The notes beneath the pieces are model-generated. The model was given only the letters and a program-made list of their open reading frames with translations. It searched no databases and was not told the DNA's origin. Source: UBA1573 sp016794285 (lineage in GTDB: Bacteria; Pseudomonadota; Alphaproteobacteria; Micavibrionales; Micavibrionaceae). From it: a stretch of 7,050 nucleotides of DNA. Below, piece by piece: positions 1 through 5,615 of this stretch. Within the stretch, counting starts at the first letter, position 1; each line of letters opens with the position of its first letter. The stretch is from contig JAEUKO010000079.1 in assembly GCA_016794285.1 (NCBI GenBank), forward strand, positions 1-7,050, in the 5' to 3' direction. The translations under genes were made by a program, and so were the position numbers.

Positions 1-139
1 AATCTTTTTTGAAATGTGGCAATCCGACAATCACCAACAGCAACACAACAGCATGAAACCCAAGAGAAATCATCAAGGGTTTCTTCATATGCGGTTCTCG
101 CAAACCTGTGTGTGTTTTTTGACGCGGCGTATCGTTCAT
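1..139 (-). CDS. tolA: TolA, N-terminal fragment (cell-envelope Tol-Pal energy transducer), truncated by window edge
   Basis: Translating the minus strand from the ATG at 139 gives 46 residues before the window ends: a short, basic cytoplasmic tail, then a single hydrophobic segment (about residues 21-41) followed by HFKKD. In the membrane segment there is S25-x3-H29 (SLGFH), the conserved Ser/His face by which TolA and TonB contact their TolQ/ExbB-type motors. With tolR ending 22 nt upstream, TolA is by far the best call; TolA links the inner-membrane TolQR motor to TolB/Pal at the outer membrane. The start is uncertain: an in-frame Met at 88 (MKKPLMIS) would give a tail of usual TonB/TolA length, and neither start has a strong ribosome-binding site. 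An in-frame TGA lies just upstream of 139, so the protein cannot start earlier with ATG at this locus. The periplasmic coiled coil and C-terminal domain lie outside the window. Confidence 0.8.
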   Translation of the reverse strand, partial: MNDTPRQKTHTGLREPHMKKPLMISLGFHAVVLLLVIVGLPHFKKD

Positions 140-161
140 TATCCATCAACATTCAATCAGA

Positions 162-614
162 TCAAGGGCGGCCAACAGAGGAAGGCTCAGAAATCAAAGC
201 AACCTTGCGGTAACCGGCTTTGTTAATTGATCCTATAATCTCCATGACTACGCCGTAAGATAGTCCTTGATCGGCGCGAATAAAGACCCTGCGTTCCACA
301 TCGTCGCCTGTAATGGCAGACAGCTTAACGATCAGTTCGTCCTTGCTGACTTTGGTTTGTCCAATATAAATCACCCCAGACTTGGAAACCGTAACCTCCA
401 AGGGTTTTTCGTCCTTGTCATTGACCGATCCTGCCTGAGATTTTGGCAAGTCCACCTGCACCCCTGCCGTCAACAATGGAGCTGTCACCATAAAGACAAT
501 CAGCAGAACCAGCATCACATCAATAAAGGGCGTAACATTGATCTCGGACATCGGGCGAAATGCTCGCCGTCCACCGTATCCAGTACCTCCACGCGTTTGA
601 ACATTCATGCCCAT
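162..614 (-). CDS. tolR: TolR, biopolymer transport / Tol-Pal motor subunit
   Basis: This 150-residue protein is an ExbD/TolR family inner-membrane protein of the Tol-Pal system, which uses the proton gradient to drive TolA and keep the outer membrane invaginated during division. It has a Gly/Arg-rich cytoplasmic N-terminus (1-22), then the family hallmark MSEINVTPFIDVMLVLLIV with one membrane helix (about 29-47). Asp32 within it is the proton-path residue equivalent to E. coli TolR Asp23. A periplasmic domain of about 100 residues follows (VDLPKS at 54-59, then YRKVALISEP near the end). Length and domain order are normal for the family. The start at 614 is 3 nt after the tolQ stop; an alternative ATG two codons in would change little. 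An AAGG about 11 nt upstream, inside the end of tolQ, is a weak ribosome site, so translational coupling to tolQ is likely. Confidence 0.96.
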   Translation of the reverse strand: MGMNVQTRGGTGYGGRRAFRPMSEINVTPFIDVMLVLLIVFMVTAPLLTAGVQVDLPKSQAGSVNDKDEKPLEVTVSKSGVIYIGQTKVSKDELIVKLSAITGDDVERRVFIRADQGLSYGVVMEIIGSINKAGYRKVALISEPSSVGRP

Positions 615-617
615 GGC

Positions 618-1406
618 TTAAGCAACCTTTTTTGCAGGACGCTCTTGGCTATCCAGATGACGCGACATGATTGCAGAAAACTCTGCGCTAAACGCGCTCA
701 AACGATCGGCATAGCGAGCGAGGGCCGTTGAAAAAACATTATACCCGACCATGGCCGGAATGGCCGCAACCAAACCTGTGGCCGTCGCAAAAAGAGCCTC
801 TGCAATCCCGGGGGCAACAACAGCCAAAGATGTGTTATTCATGCTCGCAATCGCGGTAAAGGAGTTCATAATCCCCCAAACCGTTCCGAACAGACCAATG
901 AAGGTTGCAGTAGAACCCGTTGTCGCGAGAAAAGTCATCCCGCGTTCCAGAATTTGCATCTCGCGGATAATGGCCAAGGACATCGCCCGTTCAACCCGTT
1001 GTTTAAGGCTCGCTTGCAAGTTTTCAGAGGTAGGAATACCAGCGGAGATTCCTGCCTGCCATTCTTCCATTCCTGCGGTGAAGGTTGTAAGAAGCGGGTC
1101 CGGAGGGCTTTTTTTCACGCGCTGAAATAGTTTATCAAGCGGTTCCCCTGACCAGAAAGCCTCCTCGAAGCGATCCGCCCGACGGTTGAGCTTTTTGAGC
1201 GTCAATCGCTTGTATATAATAATCGTCCAGCACCAGATAGACATCCCGATCAAGGTCAGCATGACAAACTGGACAACCAGATCCGCACTCATAAACAATC
1301 CAACTATGGACAGATCGTGGTGAGGCATAGCTCCTGCGGCCGTTCCCGCAATTTCAGCAGCATCAACAGGAGTGGTTGCCGTTTCAGGTATGGAAGACGA
1401 TGTCAT
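618..1406 (-). CDS. tolQ: TolQ, Tol-Pal proton-channel motor subunit
   Basis: This 262-residue member of the MotA/TolQ/ExbB family forms the inner-membrane stator-like channel that works with TolR and energises TolA. Three membrane helices can be read: about 43-65 (ending WCWTIIIY), 157-181 (ATTGSTATFIGLFGTVWGIM, the conserved family core) and 197-222 (APGIAEALFATATGLVAAIP). A large cytoplasmic loop lies between the first and second. The first 26 residues are a Ser/Thr/Ala-rich extension ahead of the usual start region (LSIVGLFMSADLVVQ). The full-length start is preferred because its ATG overlaps the ybgC stop (ATGA) and has AGGA at 1415-1418, 8 nt upstream. The internal Met27 has AGGAG only 2 nt away, which is too close. 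The long charged C-terminus (QERPAKK) is cytoplasmic. Confidence 0.97.
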   Translation of the reverse strand: MTSSSIPETATTPVDAAEIAGTAAGAMPHHDLSIVGLFMSADLVVQFVMLTLIGMSIWCWTIIIYKRLTLKKLNRRADRFEEAFWSGEPLDKLFQRVKKSPPDPLLTTFTAGMEEWQAGISAGIPTSENLQASLKQRVERAMSLAIIREMQILERGMTFLATTGSTATFIGLFGTVWGIMNSFTAIASMNNTSLAVVAPGIAEALFATATGLVAAIPAMVGYNVFSTALARYADRLSAFSAEFSAIMSRHLDSQERPAKKVA

Positions 1407-1816
1407 TCTACTGGTCCTTTTTCAAAGAGCTTGTCACGCACAGCGGCAGGTAAACGGAATGGCCGCCCATCTTCCCCCACACAAACCAACACGATTTTCA
1501 TAGCGCAAATGAGCTGTTCGCCCCGCATGACATCCTGTTTCATTTCAAAACTGGTATTTTTGAGTGTTAGAAGTTTAGTTTTAACGGTCAAACTGTCATC
1601 CAGCCGTGCGGGGGTAAAGTACTCGGCTTCAACGCGTTTGACAAGGAATAATACGCGGTTTTCCTTGAAAAGCTGCGAGTTTTCAAAGCCAATATCCCGC
1701 AAAAACTCGGTACGGCCCCGTTCCGCAAATTTTAAGTAATTCGCATAAAACACGACCCCGCCCGCATCGGTATCTTCGTAGTAAATCCTGACGGGCAGCT
1801 CATGAACATTATTCAT
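1403..1816 (-). CDS. ybgC: YbgC, Tol-Pal-associated acyl-CoA thioesterase (hotdog fold)
   Basis: This 137-residue protein belongs to the 4-hydroxybenzoyl-CoA thioesterase/YbgC family of cytoplasmic hotdog enzymes that hydrolyse acyl-CoA thioesters. It is routinely encoded with tolQR, and links to phospholipid synthesis have been reported in other bacteria. The signature YYEDTDAGGVVFYANYLKF (residues 12-30) contains the catalytic Asp17 of the EDTD motif; the rest of the chain fits a single hotdog domain of normal length. The frame stays open upstream to an ATG at 1879, but that would add 21 residues unlike the family and overlap ruvB by about 70 nt. The ATG at 1816 gives the expected MNNVHELPVRIYYEDTD start and has AGGA at 1824-1827, 7 nt upstream. 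It overlaps the end of ruvB by 8 nt and its TGA overlaps the tolQ ATG, so both junctions look translationally coupled. Confidence 0.93.
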   Translation of the reverse strand: MNNVHELPVRIYYEDTDAGGVVFYANYLKFAERGRTEFLRDIGFENSQLFKENRVLFLVKRVEAEYFTPARLDDSLTVKTKLLTLKNTSFEMKQDVMRGEQLICAMKIVLVCVGEDGRPFRLPAAVRDKLFEKGPVE

Positions 1817-2849
1817 CAAAAAATCCTGTCTGTGAATTGTCCCCCTGAGGTGTGAGTCCCAAATATCCATACCCTGCACTTGAGAGCATCCTCCCCCGTG
1901 GAGAGCGGTTAATCAGTCCCTGCTGAAGAAGATAAGGTTCCACCACATCTTCGATCACGTCCCGCTGCTCCGCCAGAATAGCCGACAAGGTTTCAATGCC
2001 AACAGGCCCGCCATTATATTTTTCGGCAATCATGCGCAAGTAGCGACGATCCATACTATCCAACCCCTGCCCGTCCACGTCCAACCGCCGCAAGGCAATA
2101 TCCGCCACTGCTGCGTTAATCTCCCCTCCCCCTGCAACGTGAGCAAAGTCACGCACTCGGCGAGTCAAGCGTCCGGCTAAACGAGGAGTCCCTCGTGAGC
2201 GTTTGGCAATTTCCATGGCTCCATCTTCGCTCATACGAATGTTCAAAAGCCCCGCTGTGCGCTTCACGATCAACGACAATTCTTCTGGAGTGTAAAACTC
2301 AAGCCGCAGCGGGATCCCAAAGCGATCCCGAAGAGGATTGGTCAAAAGACCGCTGCGTGTTGTCGCCCCAACAAGGGTAAAGGGAGGTAAATCAATCTGA
2401 ACCGACCGCGCCGCTGGCCCTTCCCCGATCATAAGATCAAGCCTGCGATCTTCCATGGCCGGATAAAGAATTTCCTCAACCGCTGGATTAAGCCGATGAA
2501 TTTCATCAATAAAGAGGACATCAAACGGTTGAAGATTGGTAAGCAGTGCCGCCAAATCCCCCGCCCGCGCAATGACCGGACCAGACGTTGCGCGAAATCC
2601 GACTCCCATTTCCCGCGCCACAATCTGGGCAAGCGTGGTTTTTCCAAGGCCCGGCGGGCCAAATAAAAGAACGTGGTCCAGCGCGTCTTGACGGGCTTTT
2701 GCCGCTTCAACAAAGACTCGAAGATTCGCCCGTAACTCCTTCTGGCCAATAAATTCTTCAATGGTTTGAGGACGAAGAGCCCCTTCCTCCCGCCCTTCAT
2801 TTTCGAAAGACTCTACTGATAGATCATTAAGTTTGGGTTGCAGGCTCAT
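1809..2849 (-). CDS. ruvB: RuvB, Holliday-junction branch-migration ATPase
   Basis: This 346-residue AAA+ motor forms hexameric rings that pump DNA through the RuvA-bound Holliday junction. Visible motifs: Walker A GPPGLGKT (64-71), Walker B DVLFIDEIH (110-118), sensor 1 GATTR (161-165), the arginine finger in NPLRDRFG (Arg174, the same number as in E. coli) and sensor 2 in RGTPRLA (219-225). A C-terminal winged-helix DNA-binding domain spans about 265-335 (GPVGIETLSAILAEQRDVIEDVVEPYL, then RSPRGR). Length and all catalytic residues are normal, so the protein should be active. The ATG overlaps the ruvA TGA by 4 nt (ATGA), favouring coupled synthesis of the two partners. The tail after residue 332 (TPQGDNSQTGFFDE) is poorly conserved in the family and is the part overlapping ybgC. 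Confidence 0.98.
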   Translation of the reverse strand: MSLQPKLNDLSVESFENEGREEGALRPQTIEEFIGQKELRANLRVFVEAAKARQDALDHVLLFGPPGLGKTTLAQIVAREMGVGFRATSGPVIARAGDLAALLTNLQPFDVLFIDEIHRLNPAVEEILYPAMEDRRLDLMIGEGPAARSVQIDLPPFTLVGATTRSGLLTNPLRDRFGIPLRLEFYTPEELSLIVKRTAGLLNIRMSEDGAMEIAKRSRGTPRLAGRLTRRVRDFAHVAGGGEINAAVADIALRRLDVDGQGLDSMDRRYLRMIAEKYNGGPVGIETLSAILAEQRDVIEDVVEPYLLQQGLINRSPRGRMLSSAGYGYLGLTPQGDNSQTGFFDE

Positions 2850-3490
2850 CGCATCAACTCCTTGAGGGCAGATTTAATCAGCCCATCAATTGTTGGAGGG
2901 GTGTCATCGTTTGATTTCTGCCGCGCTTGCATCACTGCAGAAAAAGCCTCGGAGCGGGCATAACCAAGATTAACCAGTGCCGACACAGCATCTTGATCCA
3001 GTGAAAAATTAGAAGGGGGCAAGGAACTCTCGCCTTTTGCCCCCGATTTCTTTTTAGCTGGCTCAGCTTGTAAATTTCCAAGGTTGAGCGCAGAAACCTT
3101 GTCTTTAAGCTCCGTTACAATACGCACGGCAAGCTTTGGCCCAACGCCTTCGGCCTGCCGCAAGGCATTGCTATCGTTCGAGGCAATCGCTACAACCAAA
3201 CGATCCGGTGCGCAGACTGAAAGAATAGACAATCCAGACTTGGCTCCCACCCCTTGAACTGAGGTCAGCAGACGGAACCAATCCCGCTCGGCCACGGATG
3301 AAAACCCATAAAGGTGAATATGGTCTTCCCGCACATGGGTTTCAATCAGCAACGAGACGGGATCACCGAAGTTTCCAATCATCCCAAGAGTCTTTCCGCT
3401 AGCGAAGACATGATAACCAACCCCGTTTACATCCAGAATCAGGCTATCTTGAAACAGCGTATCAATTTTTCCTGTGAGTTTTGCAAACAT
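2846..3490 (-). CDS. ruvA: RuvA, Holliday-junction recognition subunit
   Basis: This 214-residue protein forms tetramers that hold a four-way junction in a planar state and load RuvB. Domain I, an OB fold, covers about 1-62 and contains the acidic-pin residues Glu55-Asp56 (VREDHIHLYGF), at the same positions as in E. coli. Domain II has two helix-hairpin-helix motifs, about 77-90 (SVQGVGAKSGLSIL) and 114-128 (EGVGPKLAVRIVTEL). A flexible basic and Ser-rich linker (about 140-162, with AKKKSGAKG) leads to the RuvB-binding domain III (about 164-214, ending IKSALKELMR). Length is slightly above the usual 190-205 because of the linker. The start at 3490 lies 6 nt after the ruvC stop; AGGA at 3503-3506 is a somewhat distant ribosome site (12 nt) within the end of ruvC. 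Confidence 0.97.
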   Translation of the reverse strand: MFAKLTGKIDTLFQDSLILDVNGVGYHVFASGKTLGMIGNFGDPVSLLIETHVREDHIHLYGFSSVAERDWFRLLTSVQGVGAKSGLSILSVCAPDRLVVAIASNDSNALRQAEGVGPKLAVRIVTELKDKVSALNLGNLQAEPAKKKSGAKGESSLPPSNFSLDQDAVSALVNLGYARSEAFSAVMQARQKSNDDTPPTIDGLIKSALKELMR

Positions 3491-3496
3491 GGACTT

Positions 3497-4000
3497 TCAA
3501 CGTCCTTTCAAGGCAGAGTGAATCATCTGGTTTGATTGTGCATGATGAGCATGGCAAATAGCAACCGCCAAAGCATCCGCTGCATCCGCGCTCAACTCCC
3601 CACAACTTGGCAATAACACTTTCATCATCATGCCAATTTGCTCTTTGGCAGCGTGTCCTGCACCGACCACCGATTTTTTGACTAAGTTCGCCGAATATTC
3701 AGCCACATCTATACCATAACGGGTAGGAGCCAAAATCCCAATTCCCCGCGCCTGTCCCAATTTCAAGGAAGAAGCGGCATTTTTGTTCACAAAGGTTTCT
3801 TCAATTGCCGCCGTTTCGGGCTGCCATCGCGCCAAAATCTCAGTCAATTCTGTGTCAATTTTGAGCAGGCGAATGCCCATTGCATCAGACGGGCGGGTCC
3901 GAATGACTCCTGCCGCGACAAAGCTCAGACGAGAACCTTCGACATCAATGACGCCCCATCCTGTCTTTTCCAGCCCGGGATCAACCCCCAATACCCGCAT
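3497..4000 (-). CDS. ruvC: RuvC, Holliday-junction resolvase (crossover junction endodeoxyribonuclease)
   Basis: This 167-residue RNase H-fold endonuclease cuts Holliday junctions symmetrically as a dimer, completing the RuvABC resolvasome. The catalytic carboxylates are all present: Asp7 (MRVLGVDPGL), Glu67 (AAIEETFV), and Asp139 and Asp142 (SADAADALAVAICH). The conserved segment FVNKNAASSLKLGQARG (70-86), which lines the junction, is also intact. Length is normal for the family. The start at 4000 is the only sensible one since MRVLGVDPG is the canonical N-terminus. It begins 3 nt after the yebC stop and has no clear Shine-Dalgarno of its own, so reinitiation or coupling from yebC is likely. 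The ruvC-ruvA-ruvB order in one transcript is the common alphaproteobacterial arrangement. Confidence 0.97.
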   Translation of the reverse strand: MRVLGVDPGLEKTGWGVIDVEGSRLSFVAAGVIRTRPSDAMGIRLLKIDTELTEILARWQPETAAIEETFVNKNAASSLKLGQARGIGILAPTRYGIDVAEYSANLVKKSVVGAGHAAKEQIGMMMKVLLPSCGELSADAADALAVAICHAHHAQSNQMIHSALKGR

Positions 4001-4003
4001 GAA

Positions 4004-4759
4004 CTAGCCCGCTGCCATAAGTTTTTGTAAAACTTCATCACTTACTTCAAAATTGGTCACGACCGATTGCACATCGTCATTGTCTTCAAGCACATCAATT
4101 AACTTCATCAAAGTAACCGCCGTATCTGCCTCCACCGGAGCCATCACGTTTGGTTTCCATGTAAAACCTGATTTTTCAGCTTCACCGAATTTTTTCTCAA
4201 GAGCTTCACGCACCGCAACAAAATCACCAATCGAGGTGATGACTTCATGGGAATCCTCCCCTGTTTCGACGTTGCCCGCCCCAGCTTCTACCGCCGCCTC
4301 AAACATCGTATCCGCACTGATTTTTCCAAGAGGGTAGATAATCTGGCCAATATGCTCAAACATGAAGCCCACTGAACCGGTTTCCCCCAGATTTCCGCCA
4401 TATTTGCTAAAAGCCGAGCGAACCTCGCCTGCCGTCCGGTTTTTATTGTCGGTCAAGGCCTCAACAATAAAAGCCACCCCCCCGGGCCCATAGCCTTCGT
4501 AGCAAATTTCGAAGTAATCGGTTGTATCTCCAGCCCCCAAACCAGCCTCAATCGAGCGTTTGATTCGCTCATTTGGCATATTTTCAGCCCGTGCCGCCGC
4601 AATAGCAGTTCTCAACCGAGGGTTAAAACTAGGTTCCCCTCCACCCATTTTGGCAGCCACCTGAATTTCACGGCCTAATTTAGTAAAGGCCTTAGCGCGA
4701 GAGGCGTCTGCGCGGCCTTTTTTGTGCATAATATTCTTGTACTTGGAATGACCCGCCAT
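4004..4759 (-). CDS. yebC: YebC/TACO1-family protein (translation-associated factor, often annotated as transcriptional regulator)
   Basis: This 251-residue protein starts with the family signature MAGHSKYKNIMHKKGRADA and continues with AKAFTKLGREIQVAAKMGG, MPNERIKRSIEAG and YEGYGPGGVAFIVEALTDNKNRTAGEVRSAFSKYGGNLG. The last of these is the most conserved block of the family. Length is normal. It was long labelled a DNA-binding transcriptional regulator; work on TACO1 and bacterial YebC proteins now supports a ribosome-associated role in relieving stalling, notably at proline-rich stretches, so I name the family rather than one mechanism. The start at 4759 has a strong AGGAG. It is the first gene of the minus-strand block, directly before ruvC, a conserved neighbourhood. 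In many alphaproteobacteria the ymdB-like gene lies close upstream on the same strand; here two opposite-strand genes intervene. Confidence 0.96.
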   Translation of the reverse strand: MAGHSKYKNIMHKKGRADASRAKAFTKLGREIQVAAKMGGGEPSFNPRLRTAIAAARAENMPNERIKRSIEAGLGAGDTTDYFEICYEGYGPGGVAFIVEALTDNKNRTAGEVRSAFSKYGGNLGETGSVGFMFEHIGQIIYPLGKISADTMFEAAVEAGAGNVETGEDSHEVITSIGDFVAVREALEKKFGEAEKSGFTWKPNVMAPVEADTAVTLMKLIDVLEDNDDVQSVVTNFEVSDEVLQKLMAAG

Positions 4760-4766
4760 GACAAAA

Positions 4767-4771
4767 CTCCT
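4767..4771 (-). promoter_or_regulatory. Ribosome-binding site of yebC
   Basis: The minus strand reads AGGAG here, 7 nt before the ATG at 4759. It is the best Shine-Dalgarno match in the window and fixes the yebC start, in contrast to the weak sites ahead of ruvC, tolR and tolA further down the same transcript. Confidence 0.8.
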
Positions 4772-4805
4772 GAAACGTTACCTTTTTTGAAATATTCCTC
4801 GGATA

Positions 4806-4821
4806 TTACCCCCTTGGGTAA
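4806..4821 (-). promoter_or_regulatory. Perfect stem-loop in the presumed yebC leader
   Basis: TTACCC (4806-4811) and GGGTAA (4816-4821) are perfect inverted repeats around a 4-nt loop. If transcription starts near 4850 from the TATAAT at 4858-4863, this hairpin lies in the yebC 5' leader, ending about 34 nt before the AGGAG. It has no following T-run, so it is not an intrinsic terminator. It could be a leader RNA structure or a protein-binding site in DNA; a 6-bp stem in a 200-nt region can also arise by chance. Confidence 0.4.
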
Positions 4822-4851
4822 CACGCACCCCTTGGAAATTCAAGATTTAGG

Positions 4852-4888
4852 CTTAAAATTATACATATTTCATTGACTGAATTTTAAG
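4852..4888. repeat. Inverted repeat spanning the divergent promoter region
   Basis: CTTAAAATT (4852-4860) and AATTTTAAG (4880-4888) are perfect 9-nt inverted arms separated by 19 nt. Allowing a 2-nt bulge, pairing extends outward through AGGC (4849-4852) and GCCT (4890-4893). The interval contains the plus-strand TTGACT (4873-4878), and the left arm overlaps the minus-strand TATAAT (4858-4863). That placement is what one would expect of an operator or structural element controlling both directions, but AT-rich inverted repeats are common between divergent genes and no known regulator motif is recognised. Confidence 0.45.
4858..4863 (-). promoter_or_regulatory. Probable -10 element for the yebC-ruvCAB-ybgC-tol block
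   Basis: The minus strand carries an exact TATAAT directly preceded by TG, about 99 nt upstream of the yebC start. The matching -35 position (near 4881-4886) is only AT-rich and does not resemble TTGACA, so the assignment rests on the -10 alone. Transcription would begin near 4850. No other comparable promoter is evident between here and tolA. Confidence 0.45.
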
Positions 4889-4905
4889 GGCCTCGCTGTT
4901 ACACT
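4873..4905 (+). promoter_or_regulatory. Weak candidate promoter for the response-regulator pair
   Basis: TTGACT at 4873-4878 resembles a sigma-70 -35 box. The best -10-like hexamer downstream, TACACT at 4900-4905, is 21 nt away, longer than the usual 16-19; at proper spacing only poor matches (such as TGTTAC at 4897-4902) are found. A short palindrome, TCCAATTTGGA at 4906-4916, follows. This is a plausible location for the plus-strand promoter rather than a confident site. Confidence 0.25.
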
Positions 4906-4963
4906 CCAATTTGGAATTGATAGCCTAACCCACAACCCATTTTGAAGTTGATCGCGCCAGAAC

Positions 4964-5599
4964 ATGACATACCAGTTTGACCGATTGAGAGTCCTTGTTG
5001 TTGAAGACAACCTGCCCATGCTTGAGATTTGCAAGACGCTTCTCATGACTTTTGGTATTGGAGAAGTTTTTACAGCCAAGAACGGAGATGAGGGCTTTAA
5101 CATTTTCTGCAAAGAAAACCCTGACTTTGTCCTCGCGGACTGGATGATGTCTCCTATGGACGGAATTTCTTTGACCCGCCGGATCCGCAATGACCCACGC
5201 AGCCCGAACCATTTTACTCCGGTCATTCTCATGACTGGTTTCAGTGAGAGAAAACGGGTTATTCAAGCACGCGATGCTGGCGTGACCGAGTTTTTGGTCA
5301 AGCCTTTCAACGCTCGTGATCTTTACAAACGGGTTTCTCAGTTGATTGAACGCCCCAGACAATTTGTTCGATGTGAAGACTTTTTCGGTCCAGACCGTCG
5401 TCGCAAACCGACCTCTGAATTTCAAGGCCCCTTCCGCCGCGACAGCGATAAACAAAAGGCCTCCGAACAGCGCGACCGCATGAAAGAAGCCTCTGTCCAT
5501 CTTGACCGCCTGCGTGAAAACACTGGTCTCGTCAGGGGTGGCAAGTTTGAAATCAAGCAGATTGATCTAAACAAAGCTTCTGATATAGACTTCGAGTAA
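4964..5599 (+). CDS. Response regulator, single receiver (REC) domain with charged C-terminal tail
   Basis: This 211-residue cytoplasmic protein has an N-terminal CheY-like receiver (about 8-128) with all phosphorylation-site residues: acidic pair Glu14-Asp15 (VVED), phospho-acceptor Asp59 (FVLADW), Thr91 (ILMTG) and Lys113 (LVKPF). It should therefore accept a phosphoryl group from a histidine kinase or phosphotransfer protein; none is encoded in the window. No DNA-binding or enzymatic output domain follows. Instead there is a tail of about 80 residues starting with RQFVRCEDFFGPDRRRK (132-148), a motif I recognise from other alphaproteobacterial REC proteins. It continues into a Lys/Arg/Asp/Glu-rich, probably helical stretch (160-187) and an acidic end. 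Output is thus likely by protein contact, possibly with the gene product 16 nt downstream. The start is supported by the receiver's position, although no good ribosome site precedes it. Confidence 0.9.
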   Translation: MTYQFDRLRVLVVEDNLPMLEICKTLLMTFGIGEVFTAKNGDEGFNIFCKENPDFVLADWMMSPMDGISLTRRIRNDPRSPNHFTPVILMTGFSERKRVIQARDAGVTEFLVKPFNARDLYKRVSQLIERPRQFVRCEDFFGPDRRRKPTSEFQGPFRRDSDKQKASEQRDRMKEASVHLDRLRENTGLVRGGKFEIKQIDLNKASDIDFE

Positions 5600-5615
5600 G
5601 GAAACAAATCTTTTC

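Noticed and set aside
267..731. Plus-strand open frame of 154 residues across tolR and the end of tolQ
   Set aside because: It is antisense to two confidently assigned genes, its translation has no recognisable domain or membrane pattern, and no ribosome site was seen.
751..1125. Plus-strand open frame of 124 residues inside tolQ
   Set aside because: It is antisense to the conserved TolQ core; its Ala/Val-rich translation reflects the membrane-helix codons on the other strand.
1817..1879. A 21-residue upstream extension of YbgC starting at the ATG at 1879
   Set aside because: It overlaps ruvB coding sequence by about 70 nt, adds residues unlike the family, and the ATG at 1816 has a well-placed AGGA and a canonical N-terminus.
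3491..3505. GGAC...GTCC short inverted repeat at the ruvC-ruvA junction
   Set aside because: The arms are only 4 nt and coincide with the ruvC stop and ruvA ribosome site; there is no evidence of function.
4831..4916. Repeated TTGGAA hexamers (4832-4837 and 4911-4916) with small palindromes nearby
   Set aside because: The similarity is short and imperfect and falls within what an AT-rich intergenic region gives by chance.
4925..5500. Minus-strand open frame of 191 residues opposite the response regulator
   Set aside because: The plus strand encodes an intact receiver with all catalytic residues; the antisense translation shows no domain.
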